A DNA stretch of 64,000 nt, taken from positions 434,001-498,000 of the forward strand of contig NZ_FNBH01000003.1 in NCBI RefSeq assembly GCF_900102265.1. Reading direction: 5' to 3'. Position numbers and translations under genes: made by a program. The notes beneath the pieces are model-generated. The model was not told the DNA's origin and ran no database searches. It saw nothing but the letters and a program-made list of their open reading frames with translations. Position 1 is the first letter of the stretch. Each line of letters starts with the position of its first letter. Below are positions 44,102 through 51,836 of this stretch, piece by piece. Source of the DNA: Epilithonimonas hungarica (GTDB lineage Bacteria > Bacteroidota > Bacteroidia > Flavobacteriales > Weeksellaceae).

Positions 44102-44932
44102 ATGAAAGAATATTTTAATGAAATTTACACCAAACTCAACGATGCTATTGTTGAACTTTCTTTAGAATCTGAAAACCAGATTTCATTATCTGAAAATGTA
44201 ATTTGTAAAATTCTTGAAACCCTAAGTGATTTAAAAAAGTATGTACTGAAACTTGATTTCAAAAATCAGGAAGAGGAAATTTATTTCTTCAAAGAATTAA
44301 AGCCTAAAATCGTTTCCCTTCTGATATACCATAATTCGATATACAAAATTGAAACTAAGAAGCCTTATGGTGGAAATAAAAGCATTAAAAAATACCTGAA
44401 CAACGAACTATCCAAGCTCAAAAGATATTTTGACAACAATCTTGAATTTTACAAATATTACAGGACGAACAGCACCTATCTTGACCATAAATACTTTGTT
44501 CGCGGTAAACACGACATCAAATTGAGTTTGGATAGTTACAGCTTTGAGGCAGACCAATGTTTTTCTACTTCCCACGACTATAAAGTAGCCAAAATAATTG
44601 CCAATGACCAGATTCAGGTCTATTTAGAAGACTACCTCTATAATGCAAAACCGATAAACAAATCAATAGATTCAACAATTTTAAATTGGACGGGCAGTAA
44701 AACTGCTCTGATTGAATTAATTTATGCTTTGCATTCTTTTGGGGTTTTTGATAATGGGAATACGGATATTAAACTAATAGCGAAATCCGTTGAAACACTA
44801 TTTAATATTGACTTAGGAGATTTCTATCATACTTTTTTGGAGATTCGGAACAGGAAAATAAACCGCACAAAATTCCTCGATGCCTTACGAGAGAGCTTAG
44901 TCCGGAAAATGGATGAGCAAGATGAGAAATAG
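44102..44932 (+). CDS. rteC: RteC-family conjugative-element regulator
   Basis: A 276-residue basic, mostly helical protein resembling RteC, which activates excision and transfer genes in CTnDOT-type elements of Bacteroidetes. It is recognised by overall length and by blocks such as YYRTNSTYLDHKYFVRGKHD, WTGSKTALIELIYALHSFG and the C-terminal FLEIRNRKINRTKFLDALRE. This supports the left part of the window being (part of) an integrative and conjugative element. No integrase or transfer genes are visible in the window. Confidence 0.82.
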   Translation: MKEYFNEIYTKLNDAIVELSLESENQISLSENVICKILETLSDLKKYVLKLDFKNQEEEIYFFKELKPKIVSLLIYHNSIYKIETKKPYGGNKSIKKYLNNELSKLKRYFDNNLEFYKYYRTNSTYLDHKYFVRGKHDIKLSLDSYSFEADQCFSTSHDYKVAKIIANDQIQVYLEDYLYNAKPINKSIDSTILNWTGSKTALIELIYALHSFGVFDNGNTDIKLIAKSVETLFNIDLGDFYHTFLEIRNRKINRTKFLDALRESLVRKMDEQDEK

Positions 44933-44965
44933 GATAAGTAGTCATAGGTCTAATTCTATTTTTTG

Positions 44966-44973
44966 TATATTTG
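44966..44973 (+). promoter_or_regulatory. -7 promoter element after rteC
   Basis: TATATTTG matches TAnnTTTG, 31 bases before the mini-ORF ATG at 45005. Confidence 0.45.
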
Positions 44974-45004
44974 CTATTGAGTTATTATAGGAATAATACG
45001 GAAA

Positions 45005-45076
45005 ATGAATGCAGTAAGCACCATTACTAAATCGTTACCTACTACGACAACTTACCTCGTAAACTGCTCTTTATAA
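45005..45076 (+). CDS. Thr-rich mini-ORF, possible leader peptide or truncated gene
   Basis: A 23-codon frame (MNAVSTITKSLPTTTTYLVN and three more residues) lies 31 bases after a good -7 element. Six of 23 residues are Thr, four of them in a row. A small hairpin AAGCT/AGCTT followed by T residues begins at its stop codon (45075-45092), reminiscent of an attenuator. No downstream gene of Thr synthesis is seen. It may instead be the 5' end of a gene cut at the element boundary. Confidence 0.35.
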   Translation: MNAVSTITKSLPTTTTYLVNCSL

Positions 45077-45110
45077 GCTGCTTTAGCTTTTTCTAACGTT
45101 TTTTATTAAA

Positions 45111-45315
45111 AAAACAACTTGTTTAAACTCAAACTCAACTTGTATTCTCTCAAAACAACTCGTTTAAACTAAAGTACAACTTGTATTCTCTCAACACAAC
45201 CCGATTAGACTAAGACACAATTTGTTTTTTCTCAAAACAACTCGTTTAAACTAAAACACAACTTATATTTGTTCCAAACGAACTGTTTAAACTAAAACAC
45301 AATTTGCATTTTCTC
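45111..45315 (+). repeat. Five tandem 41-bp repeats
   Basis: Units start at 45111, 45152, 45193, 45234 and 45275, each exactly 41 bases with no indels. All share AACAAC or a variant, a GTTTAAACT core (palindromic GTTTAAAC), CACAA(C/T)TTG-like bases and an ending TTCTC-like stretch. Units 2 and 4 are most alike, and unit 3 is the most diverged. There are no unique spacers, so it is not a CRISPR array. It could bind an initiator, relaxase or regulator. Confidence 0.9.
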
Positions 45316-45353
45316 CTGGATATTACAATCTTATTTTTCTCATTCAACGACAG

Positions 45354-45410
45354 TTTCTGCCTGTTCATCGAACACCAATTGATTTTGAAATTTGCTGAAT
45401 GTAGCTTTAC
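45354..45410 (+). promoter_or_regulatory. Shared promoter/operator block, copy 1
   Basis: TTCTGCCTGTTCATCGAAC lies 38 bases before TAGCTTTAC (45402-45410). The same two elements with the same 38-base offset occur at 47693-47749 before the bicupin gene (TTTTGCCCATTCACCGAAA, then TAGCTTTACA). Probably a common -7 type element and a common upstream regulator site. Confidence 0.55.
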
Positions 45411-45452
45411 ACCATCAAATTAACATATACAAACAATTAAACTTTAAACATT

Positions 45453-46010
45453 ATGGAAATCATTCAAACACCAGAAAATGCATTATCTCACTCTACAGTT
45501 ACAGCGATTATCAATGCCCCAATCGAAAAAGTAAACATCGCAGATTGGTTACTCAATCTTCCCGATGCCGAATATCAAAGATGCTCAACGCAGCACATCG
45601 GAGCGGCTATTTCTACCACTTTTGACGGCGAACCGGTTTCTTTGAACGTTGAAACAATCGGAGATGCTTTGATGGTTCAGCATTATGTTGCGGTAGAACA
45701 CCGTCCGGATTACTGCAGAATGTTATCAATTTCAGATTCTATTACTCAGAACGGACGTACAAAAGTTCAGGTTTTATGGGAACTGAAAGCCACAAAAATT
45801 GATGATAACACGACGTTGTACACCAACGAAATTCACGCAACAGCAACTCCTGAAATGTTCGAATACTTAAAAGAACACAACGTGAATTTTGCTGATGCCG
45901 CTGCTTCAAGACAAGCTGCTTCTGACGCCCATAACCACGAAGAAACGCCCAATTTTGCAAAAAGTATCGAAAACAAAGCGTTGACCGGAAAATATAATCA
46001 ACCTTTTTAA
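45453..46010 (+). CDS. SRPBCC-like protein of unknown function
   Basis: A 185-residue soluble protein. Its early part, TAIINAPIEKVNIADWLLNL, and later strand-rich part resemble START/SRPBCC ligand-binding proteins; the C-terminal 40 residues are polar and His-rich. There is no signal peptide. It heads an operon with the lipocalin-like and quinone oxidoreductase genes and shares its promoter block with the bicupin gene. Family assignment is tentative. Confidence 0.55.
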   Translation: MEIIQTPENALSHSTVTAIINAPIEKVNIADWLLNLPDAEYQRCSTQHIGAAISTTFDGEPVSLNVETIGDALMVQHYVAVEHRPDYCRMLSISDSITQNGRTKVQVLWELKATKIDDNTTLYTNEIHATATPEMFEYLKEHNVNFADAAASRQAASDAHNHEETPNFAKSIENKALTGKYNQPF

Positions 46011-46060
46011 TTTAAAGACATAATGAGCGTATTTCGGTACGCTTATTTCATTTTAACATT

Positions 46061-46504
46061 ATGAAAACACTATTTAATAAACTCTTAGGAACTTGGACCT
46101 TGGTAGAACTCATTGAAGTTCCTGTCAATGGCGGAGAAATTACCTATCCGATGGGCGAAAATCCGAAAGGATTGATTATTTACAATCCTAACGGTTATAT
46201 GTCGGCACAAATTATGGATACGCACCGGGAAAACTTTTATCAGGAACATTGGACCAATGCCACTCCGGAAGAATATACACAGGAAGGTTCAACCTATCTT
46301 GCGTATTCGGGGCCGTTCAAAACGGATGATGAAAAACAGCTGGTGAGCCACACGATGTACATCTCTCTTTTTCCCAATTGGACGGGGCAAACGCAGAATA
46401 GAATCGTTATCTTTAAAGATGGTTTTCTGCATCTTGAAAGCGAGAAACCGTTCACCAGCAATTCGAGGTTGGTGACTCACAAACTAACCTGGAAGAGAGT
46501 TTGA
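46061..46504 (+). CDS. Lipocalin-like domain protein
   Basis: A 147-residue beta-barrel protein opening LLGTWTLVELIEVPVNGGEI and later GLIIYNPNGYMSAQIMD, the pattern of bacterial lipocalin-like proteins in redox and polyketide loci. There is no signal peptide. It probably binds a small hydrophobic ligand. It lies 50 bases after the SRPBCC-like gene and 28 bases before the oxidoreductase. Confidence 0.8.
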   Translation: MKTLFNKLLGTWTLVELIEVPVNGGEITYPMGENPKGLIIYNPNGYMSAQIMDTHRENFYQEHWTNATPEEYTQEGSTYLAYSGPFKTDDEKQLVSHTMYISLFPNWTGQTQNRIVIFKDGFLHLESEKPFTSNSRLVTHKLTWKRV

Positions 46505-46532
46505 AATGAATCTGATATTAAAATTAAAAGAA

Positions 46533-47501
46533 ATGAAAGCAATAGTTGTTACAAAACCTGGAGGTCCTGAAGTATTGAAATTACAGGATTACACGACTCC
46601 CGAAATATCTGGAGACGAAGTCTTAATCGAAGTGAAAGCCGCAGGAATCAACCGTCCGGATGTTTTCCAGCGTGAAGGCAATTATCCTGCTCCAGATGGA
46701 GTTGTAGCCGATATTCCTGGACTGGAAGTTGCCGGAACTATTGTAAAATGCGGACCTGACGTCGTAGATTTCACCGTTGGAGACAAAGTTTGTGCACTTC
46801 TTGCAGGTGGCGGTTACGCAGAATATGTCGCTGTGAGGGAAGGTCAATGTTTACCAATCCCGGCAGATTTAAGTTTTGCTGAGGCGGCAAGCTTACCGGA
46901 AACAGTCTTTACAGTTTGGTCTAATGTTTTTCAGAGAGGAAATCTTCAACCAGGAGAAACCCTTTTACTCCACGGTGGAAACAGCGGAATTGGAATCACA
47001 GGTATTCAGATTGCTCACGCTTTGGGTTCAAAAGTAATTGTCACAGTAGGTTCTGATGAAAAAGGCCAGAAATGTCTTGAACTCGGCGCAGATTCATACA
47101 TTAATTATAAAACACAGAATTTTGAAACCGAACTTCAAAAAGAAGGTGTAGATGTTATTCTGGATATGATTGGGGGTGATTATCTGGCCAAAAACATCAA
47201 TATTCTAAGACCTGAAGGCAGATTGGTTCACATCAATGCGGTAAGTGGCAGTAAGGTTGACCTGGACATTTGGAAAGTGATGATAAAAAGACTTACTATC
47301 ACAGGAAGTACTTTGAGAAGCCGGGAATATGAGTTTAAAAAACAGCTGGCCAAAGAGATTCAGAAAAATGTCTGGCCTTTGATAGAATCTAAACAGTTCA
47401 GACCTGTTATTTTTAAAACATTTTCTTTTTCTGAAGCTTCAGAAGCGCACCGATTGCTTGACGACGGTTCGCATACAGGGAAGATTATTCTAGTGAGATA
47501 A
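46533..47501 (+). CDS. NAD(P)H:quinone oxidoreductase (zinc-independent MDR)
   Basis: A 322-residue medium-chain reductase lacking zinc-ligand clusters, as in QorA. GHS motif-like HGGNSGIGITGIQIAHALGSK near residue 150 is the NADP site. Such enzymes reduce quinones or enones. The start at 46533 (MKAIVVTKPGG) is the family norm; an ATG at 46506 would add nine residues. Confidence 0.9.
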   Translation: MKAIVVTKPGGPEVLKLQDYTTPEISGDEVLIEVKAAGINRPDVFQREGNYPAPDGVVADIPGLEVAGTIVKCGPDVVDFTVGDKVCALLAGGGYAEYVAVREGQCLPIPADLSFAEAASLPETVFTVWSNVFQRGNLQPGETLLLHGGNSGIGITGIQIAHALGSKVIVTVGSDEKGQKCLELGADSYINYKTQNFETELQKEGVDVILDMIGGDYLAKNINILRPEGRLVHINAVSGSKVDLDIWKVMIKRLTITGSTLRSREYEFKKQLAKEIQKNVWPLIESKQFRPVIFKTFSFSEASEAHRLLDDGSHTGKIILVR

Positions 47502-47535
47502 AATGATAGTTTAATAATAATCTAAATCGAATTTT

Positions 47536-47569
47536 AATCCTTCTCAATTCAAATTGTGAAGGATTTTTT
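47536..47569 (+). terminator. Terminator after the quinone oxidoreductase
   Basis: AATCCTTCTCAATT (47536-47549) pairs with AATTGTGAAGGATT (47552-47565) with one mismatch around a 2-base loop core, then a T run. Confidence 0.75.
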
Positions 47570-47692
47570 ATTAATAAAATGGACGTCGTTAGGAATCTTA
47601 ATCGATAAAATTCAAATTGAAAGTCTATTATCTCTCATCTATTTTCCTTACTCCAAAAACATCAACTATTCCTTTCAAATTCCCACCGACTC

Positions 47693-47749
47693 ATTTTGCC
47701 CATTCACCGAAAAACACTTCAAAATTCTTTGATTCCGGGGTAGCTTTAC
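47693..47749 (+). promoter_or_regulatory. Shared promoter/operator block, copy 2
   Basis: TTTTGCCCATTCACCGAAA precedes TAGCTTTACA (47741-47750) by the same 38-base offset as copy 1 at 45354. It drives the bicupin gene and probably the genes after it. Confidence 0.55.
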
Positions 47750-47795
47750 AGTAGAAATAAAGACAAACTATCATTAATCACAAAAACTTATCATT

Positions 47796-48842
47796 ATGAA
47801 TACTGCATCATTAAGTTTCAAATACGAATTAGAAAAAAAAGAACCAAGAACCAACGATGGCGGAACTACAAGAGGTGCTTCCGTAAAAGATTTCCCTGCT
47901 TCTATAGGCATTGCCGGCGTTTCTATGAGACTGCAACCGGGAAGTATGCGAGAATTGCACTGGCACGCGAATGCAGCTGAATGGGCTTATGTGATTTCGG
48001 GAACAGTTCGTACAACGATTATTCATCCGGACGGACACAGCTACACAGATAATTTTGAACCCGGCGACGTTTGGTATTTTCCAAAAGGTTATGGTCACTC
48101 GATTCAGGCGACGGGAACGGAAGAATGTCATTTTATTTTGATTTTTGATAACGGTAATTTTTCTGAAGACCACACCTTCAGTGTAACCGATTTTGTTTCA
48201 AGTGTACCACCTGAAATAGTGGCTCAGAATTTAGGCTTAACTTTAGAAGAAGTGGCAGCTTTACCTCAGAAAGAAGCGTATTTCGCATCGGGAATTGTTC
48301 CGGATGAAATGTCTTTTGTTGCAGCTGCAAGACCTGATGAATCGGATATTGAATTAACCAGTTTTCACCGTTATCCTTTGCATTCTCAACAACCGAGAAT
48401 TGTTCCGGGCGGAGGTTTGCAGAGATTGGTAACGAGTAAAGAATTCCCCATCAGCAGCACAATGTCGGGTTCTATTTTGGAATTGCAGCCGGGTGCTTTG
48501 AGAGAAATGCACTGGCATCCGAATGCGGACGAATGGCAATATTTTATTTCAGGACAGGCGGAGATGTCGGTTTTTTTGGCAGAATCTACCTACGTCACAG
48601 AGCAGTTCAGTGCAGGAGATGTGGGTTACGTTCCGATGGGAGCTGGGCATTACATCAAAAATACAGGCGACACAGTTTGCCGGATTCTGATAGGATTCAA
48701 CAGCGGAAAATATGAATCAATTGACTTAAGCGAATGGCTTTCCGGAAATCCGAAAGATGTTGTCATAACGAATTTCGGTTTGAAAGAAGGTGAAATTGAA
48801 AAATTCCCGACTGAGAAAGTTTTCATTCAGCCTAAGAAATAA
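47796..48842 (+). CDS. Bicupin, oxalate decarboxylase-like protein
   Basis: A 348-residue protein of two cupin domains. Each holds the metal motif: HWHANAAEWAYVISG in the first half (near residue 52) and HWHPNADEWQYFISG in the second (near residue 240), with later GHSIQ and GHYIKN His residues. This is the oxalate decarboxylase/oxidase superfamily; substrate specificity is not proven. There is no signal peptide. It leads an operon with a membrane protein, peroxiredoxin and DsbA-like gene. Confidence 0.85.
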   Translation: MNTASLSFKYELEKKEPRTNDGGTTRGASVKDFPASIGIAGVSMRLQPGSMRELHWHANAAEWAYVISGTVRTTIIHPDGHSYTDNFEPGDVWYFPKGYGHSIQATGTEECHFILIFDNGNFSEDHTFSVTDFVSSVPPEIVAQNLGLTLEEVAALPQKEAYFASGIVPDEMSFVAAARPDESDIELTSFHRYPLHSQQPRIVPGGGLQRLVTSKEFPISSTMSGSILELQPGALREMHWHPNADEWQYFISGQAEMSVFLAESTYVTEQFSAGDVGYVPMGAGHYIKNTGDTVCRILIGFNSGKYESIDLSEWLSGNPKDVVITNFGLKEGEIEKFPTEKVFIQPKK

Positions 48843-48867
48843 GATTTGAACGAAATTTCTCGAAATA

Positions 48868-49569
48868 ATGGATAATTCTGTCATTAAAACAAACACTTCC
48901 ATTTCATCTGAATCGATTAAGATGCAAGAGAAATTAGCCCTATTTTTAGCTTTTATTGCCGGATATATCGATGCAACAGGATTGATACAATGGAAAACGT
49001 ACGTCTCTTTTATGAGTGGAAATACTACTTCACTGGGAGCAGCCATTTCAACAGGTAAATCTGAAATCATTATTACATCAGTTACAGTCATAAGTTGTTT
49101 TTTATTAGGAATTTACGCCGGAACCTGCCTTTCATTATGGAAGAGGATTAAGAACCAAATATTAACATTTTATATAGTTTCCGTAATTCTTATTTTCTAT
49201 TCGATAATTGCTTATTTTTATGATATTAATAATTTGTTATCCATTGCAATTGTCGGATTTTCAATGGGAATGATGAACACAATTGTGACTTCTGTCGGAA
49301 ATCAAAAAGTGAACACAGATTTCGTGACCGGAACTTTGAACAGCCTGGCAAGGAACACTGCAATGCTGATGATGACTGAAAATAAAGCAGAAAAAAAAGA
49401 ATACACATCCAATGCTGTTCATCTTTTGCTGTTGTGGATTGGCTTTTTATCAGGCGCATCTATTGCCCCTTTCCTACTCGATTATTTTGGAAAATGGACT
49501 TTGAATTTTCCTGCTTTATTACTGATGACTTGCGGATTATTGATTTCAAAAATTAACTCTAAAAACTAA
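48868..49569 (+). CDS. YoaK/DUF1275-family membrane protein
   Basis: A 233-residue membrane protein with about six hydrophobic segments. The family opening LALFLAFIAGYIDATG and the following FMSGNTTSLG motif identify the YoaK (DUF1275) family, whose role is unknown. It lies 25 bases after the bicupin gene. Confidence 0.85.
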   Translation: MDNSVIKTNTSISSESIKMQEKLALFLAFIAGYIDATGLIQWKTYVSFMSGNTTSLGAAISTGKSEIIITSVTVISCFLLGIYAGTCLSLWKRIKNQILTFYIVSVILIFYSIIAYFYDINNLLSIAIVGFSMGMMNTIVTSVGNQKVNTDFVTGTLNSLARNTAMLMMTENKAEKKEYTSNAVHLLLLWIGFLSGASIAPFLLDYFGKWTLNFPALLLMTCGLLISKINSKN

Positions 49570-49573
49570 TATT

Positions 49574-50035
49574 ATGTTACAGAAAAACGATATTGCTCCA
49601 GATTTTACCTTATATGCAACGCCCGACCAGAAAATTACACTTTCAGAATTCAAAGGAAGGAATGTCATTCTCGCTTTTTATCCTGCCGACTGGAGTCCGG
49701 TTTGCAGCGACCAGATGGCTTTGTACAATGAAACTTTGAAGTTCTTTCATAAATATGATGCCGAAATATTCGGAATTTCTGTAGACAGCAAATGGTGTCA
49801 TCTGGCATTTTCTCAATCAAGAAATTTACATTTTCCTTTGCTGGCAGACTTTGAAGCCAAAGGAGAAATCGCTAAAAAATACGGTGTTTATGACGAGGAA
49901 GAAGGTGAATGTAAACGCGCACTGTTCGTCATCAACAAAGATGGCATCATCGAATGGAGTTATCTGTCACCAACGGCCATCAATCCTGGCGCAGACGGAA
50001 TTTTAGACGCTTTAGAAAACCTTAACACAAAATAA
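49574..50035 (+). CDS. Peroxiredoxin (AhpC/BCP type)
   Basis: A 153-residue thiol peroxidase. The peroxidatic Cys is in FYPADWSPVCSDQM (near residue 47), within the usual P-x3-T/S-x2-C setting, and SVDSKWCHLAFSQ follows. A later Cys in GECKRALF could resolve. It reduces H2O2 and organic peroxides. It lies four bases after the YoaK gene. Confidence 0.92.
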   Translation: MLQKNDIAPDFTLYATPDQKITLSEFKGRNVILAFYPADWSPVCSDQMALYNETLKFFHKYDAEIFGISVDSKWCHLAFSQSRNLHFPLLADFEAKGEIAKKYGVYDEEEGECKRALFVINKDGIIEWSYLSPTAINPGADGILDALENLNTK

Positions 50036-50038
50036 ATT

Positions 50039-50554
50039 ATGTCACTAAAACCAAACGTCAGCCAAGCTGACCACGCACAAGGCAACTTAGACGCCGACCT
50101 TGTCATCGTAGAATACGGAGATTATCAATGTCCATATTGCGGCGCTGCTTATCCGGTTCTGAAGGAATTAATGAAAGAATTTGGAAGTCAAATCAAATTT
50201 GTTTTCAGAAACTTTCCATTGTCTGAAATGCATCAGTATGCAAGACCGGCAGCCATCGCAGCAGAAGCAGCCAATCTTCAAGGGAAATTCTGGGAAATGC
50301 ATGATGCGATTTATGAAAATCAAAGAGATTTGAATGAAAACTTACTGATGAAGCTTGCGGAACAATTAAAACTTAATATTCCTCAATTTGAAAAGGATTT
50401 GGATAGTACTGAATTGGCAGACAAAGTAGATTCAGATTTTGAAAGCGGAATTATGAGCGGCGTGAACGGAACACCTTCTTTCTTCGTGAATGGGAAGAAA
50501 TTCGATGGTGGCGCAGAAGACCTTTTGGAATTGGTAAGGGAAAACGTGAACTAA
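50039..50554 (+). CDS. DsbA-family thioredoxin-fold protein
   Basis: A 171-residue thioredoxin-fold protein with a CPYC active site in YGDYQCPYCGAAYPV (near residue 38) and the cis-Pro in GVNGTPSFFVNGK. There is no signal peptide, so it may work in the cytoplasm, like some DsbA-like proteins tied to peroxiredoxins. It starts three bases after the peroxiredoxin stop codon. Confidence 0.9.
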   Translation: MSLKPNVSQADHAQGNLDADLVIVEYGDYQCPYCGAAYPVLKELMKEFGSQIKFVFRNFPLSEMHQYARPAAIAAEAANLQGKFWEMHDAIYENQRDLNENLLMKLAEQLKLNIPQFEKDLDSTELADKVDSDFESGIMSGVNGTPSFFVNGKKFDGGAEDLLELVRENVN

Positions 50555-50587
50555 TACCGAATCTGCAGCCCGACTTGAGTGGAGCTC

Positions 50588-50653
50588 TTTTTTGTCATTG
50601 CGATTGTACAAAAGTTCTACAGATTGCTTCATTTTGTTCGCAATGACAAAAAA
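50588..50653. repeat. REP-like dispersed hairpin
   Basis: TTTTTTGTCATTGCGA (50588-50603) and TCGCAATGACAAAAAA (50638-50653) are 16-base perfect inverted repeats. GTCATTGCGA...GCAATC...TCGCAATGAC is a form I recall for REP-like repeats in several bacteria. It can also terminate the preceding operon in either direction. Confidence 0.75.
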
Positions 50654-50712
50654 AGCGGGAACGGAAGGCGGATAAAGCTGCCCAAAATAAAAATTATCAA
50701 AAATGTACGATT

Positions 50713-50726
50713 TTAACCTAGGTTAA
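50713..50726. promoter_or_regulatory. 14-bp perfect palindrome before the hydrolase gene
   Basis: TTAACCTAGGTTAA is a perfect palindrome 22 bases before TACATTTG (50749-50756), a match to the -7 consensus. It probably binds the regulator of the alpha/beta hydrolase gene. No regulator gene is next to it. Confidence 0.5.
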
Positions 50727-50748
50727 GATGGATTGAATTTTGCCAACC

Positions 50749-50756
50749 TACATTTG
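50749..50756 (+). promoter_or_regulatory. -7 promoter element of the hydrolase gene
   Basis: TACATTTG matches TAnnTTTG, 62 bases before the ATG at 50819. Confidence 0.5.
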
Positions 50757-50818
50757 CTAAAGAATTAAGACAACAAAATATTAAAATAAATTAATCACAA
50801 CATTAAAAAAATTAAATT

Positions 50819-51640
50819 ATGAGCACACTAAAATTAAAAGACGGAACAGAGATTTTTTACAAAGACCAAGGCGAAGGACCAGTTTTGATGTTTCACCACG
50901 GATGGCCTTTATCATCAGACGATTGGGATGCGCAGGTAATTTTCTTCCTTCAAAGAGGTTACAGAGTGGTGACGCACGACAGAAGAGGTCACGGCCGTTC
51001 CAGCCAGGATATTTACAATCACACGATTGAGCAATATGCTTCTGACGCAGCGGAGTTAGTAGAATTCCTTGACCTGAAAGATGTGGTTCACATCGGTCAC
51101 TCAACAGGTGGTGGTGAAGTGATCCGTTATGTAAATAAATATGCGAATGGAAGGGCGAAAAAAGCAGTTTTAATCAGTGCTGTTCCGCCAATTATGGTAG
51201 CAAGTGATGAAAATCCTGATGGTGTGCCGATGTCGGTTTTTGATGGCATCAGAGACCAGACTTTGAACAACAGACAGCAGTTTTACATCGATTTGACTTT
51301 CCCTTTCTACGGCTACAACAGAGAAGGTGCAGACGTGAAGGAAGGTGTACAAAGAAACTGGTGGAGACAAGGAATGATGGGCGGAATCGTGGCTCATTAC
51401 GACGGCATCAAAGCGTTTTCTGAGACTGATTTCAGAGATGATTTGAAGAATGTTGATATTCCTGTTTTGGTGCTTCACGGTGAAGACGACCAAATTGTGC
51501 CTTATCAAAATGCTGCTTTGAAATCAATTAAATTATTGAAAAACGGAACTTTAAAAACCTATCCTGGTTTCCCTCACGGAATGCCGACTACGGAAGCTCC
51601 CACGATTAATAAAGACCTTTTGGAGTTTATTGAGGCTTAA
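50819..51640 (+). CDS. Alpha/beta hydrolase (non-heme chloroperoxidase-like)
   Basis: A 273-residue cytoplasmic hydrolase. The nucleophile Ser is in HIGHSTGGGEV (near residue 97), Asp in HGEDDQIVP (near 224) and His in PGFPHGMPTT (near 252). The FHHGWPLSSDDWD opening and length match the perhydrolase/non-heme chloroperoxidase group, which in vitro makes peracids. The true substrate is unknown. It is a single gene with its own promoter and terminator. Confidence 0.9.
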   Translation: MSTLKLKDGTEIFYKDQGEGPVLMFHHGWPLSSDDWDAQVIFFLQRGYRVVTHDRRGHGRSSQDIYNHTIEQYASDAAELVEFLDLKDVVHIGHSTGGGEVIRYVNKYANGRAKKAVLISAVPPIMVASDENPDGVPMSVFDGIRDQTLNNRQQFYIDLTFPFYGYNREGADVKEGVQRNWWRQGMMGGIVAHYDGIKAFSETDFRDDLKNVDIPVLVLHGEDDQIVPYQNAALKSIKLLKNGTLKTYPGFPHGMPTTEAPTINKDLLEFIEA

Positions 51641-51660
51641 CTGGCAATAATATATTACGT

Positions 51661-51695
51661 GAAAAGCCGAAAAATGATTGATTCTTCGGCTTTTC
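51661..51695 (+). terminator. Terminator of the hydrolase gene
   Basis: GAAAAGCCGAA (51661-51671) pairs with TTCGGCTTTTC (51685-51695), followed by a T-rich stretch. Confidence 0.85.
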
Positions 51696-51836
51696 TTTTA
51701 TAAGGAATTGTTTGTCCTGTTAAAGTTTTATCCGAAAGAATCTTCGGTTTTGTTTTGTGAAATCCCTTTCGAGAAGCAGGCAAGTCCTAAAAAAACTGCA
51801 AAAATGTAACCTTTAGAATTCATATTAATTGGGTAT

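Noticed and set aside
45111-45315. Possible CRISPR array
   Set aside because: Units are contiguous 41-bp tandem repeats without unique spacers, and no cas genes are near.
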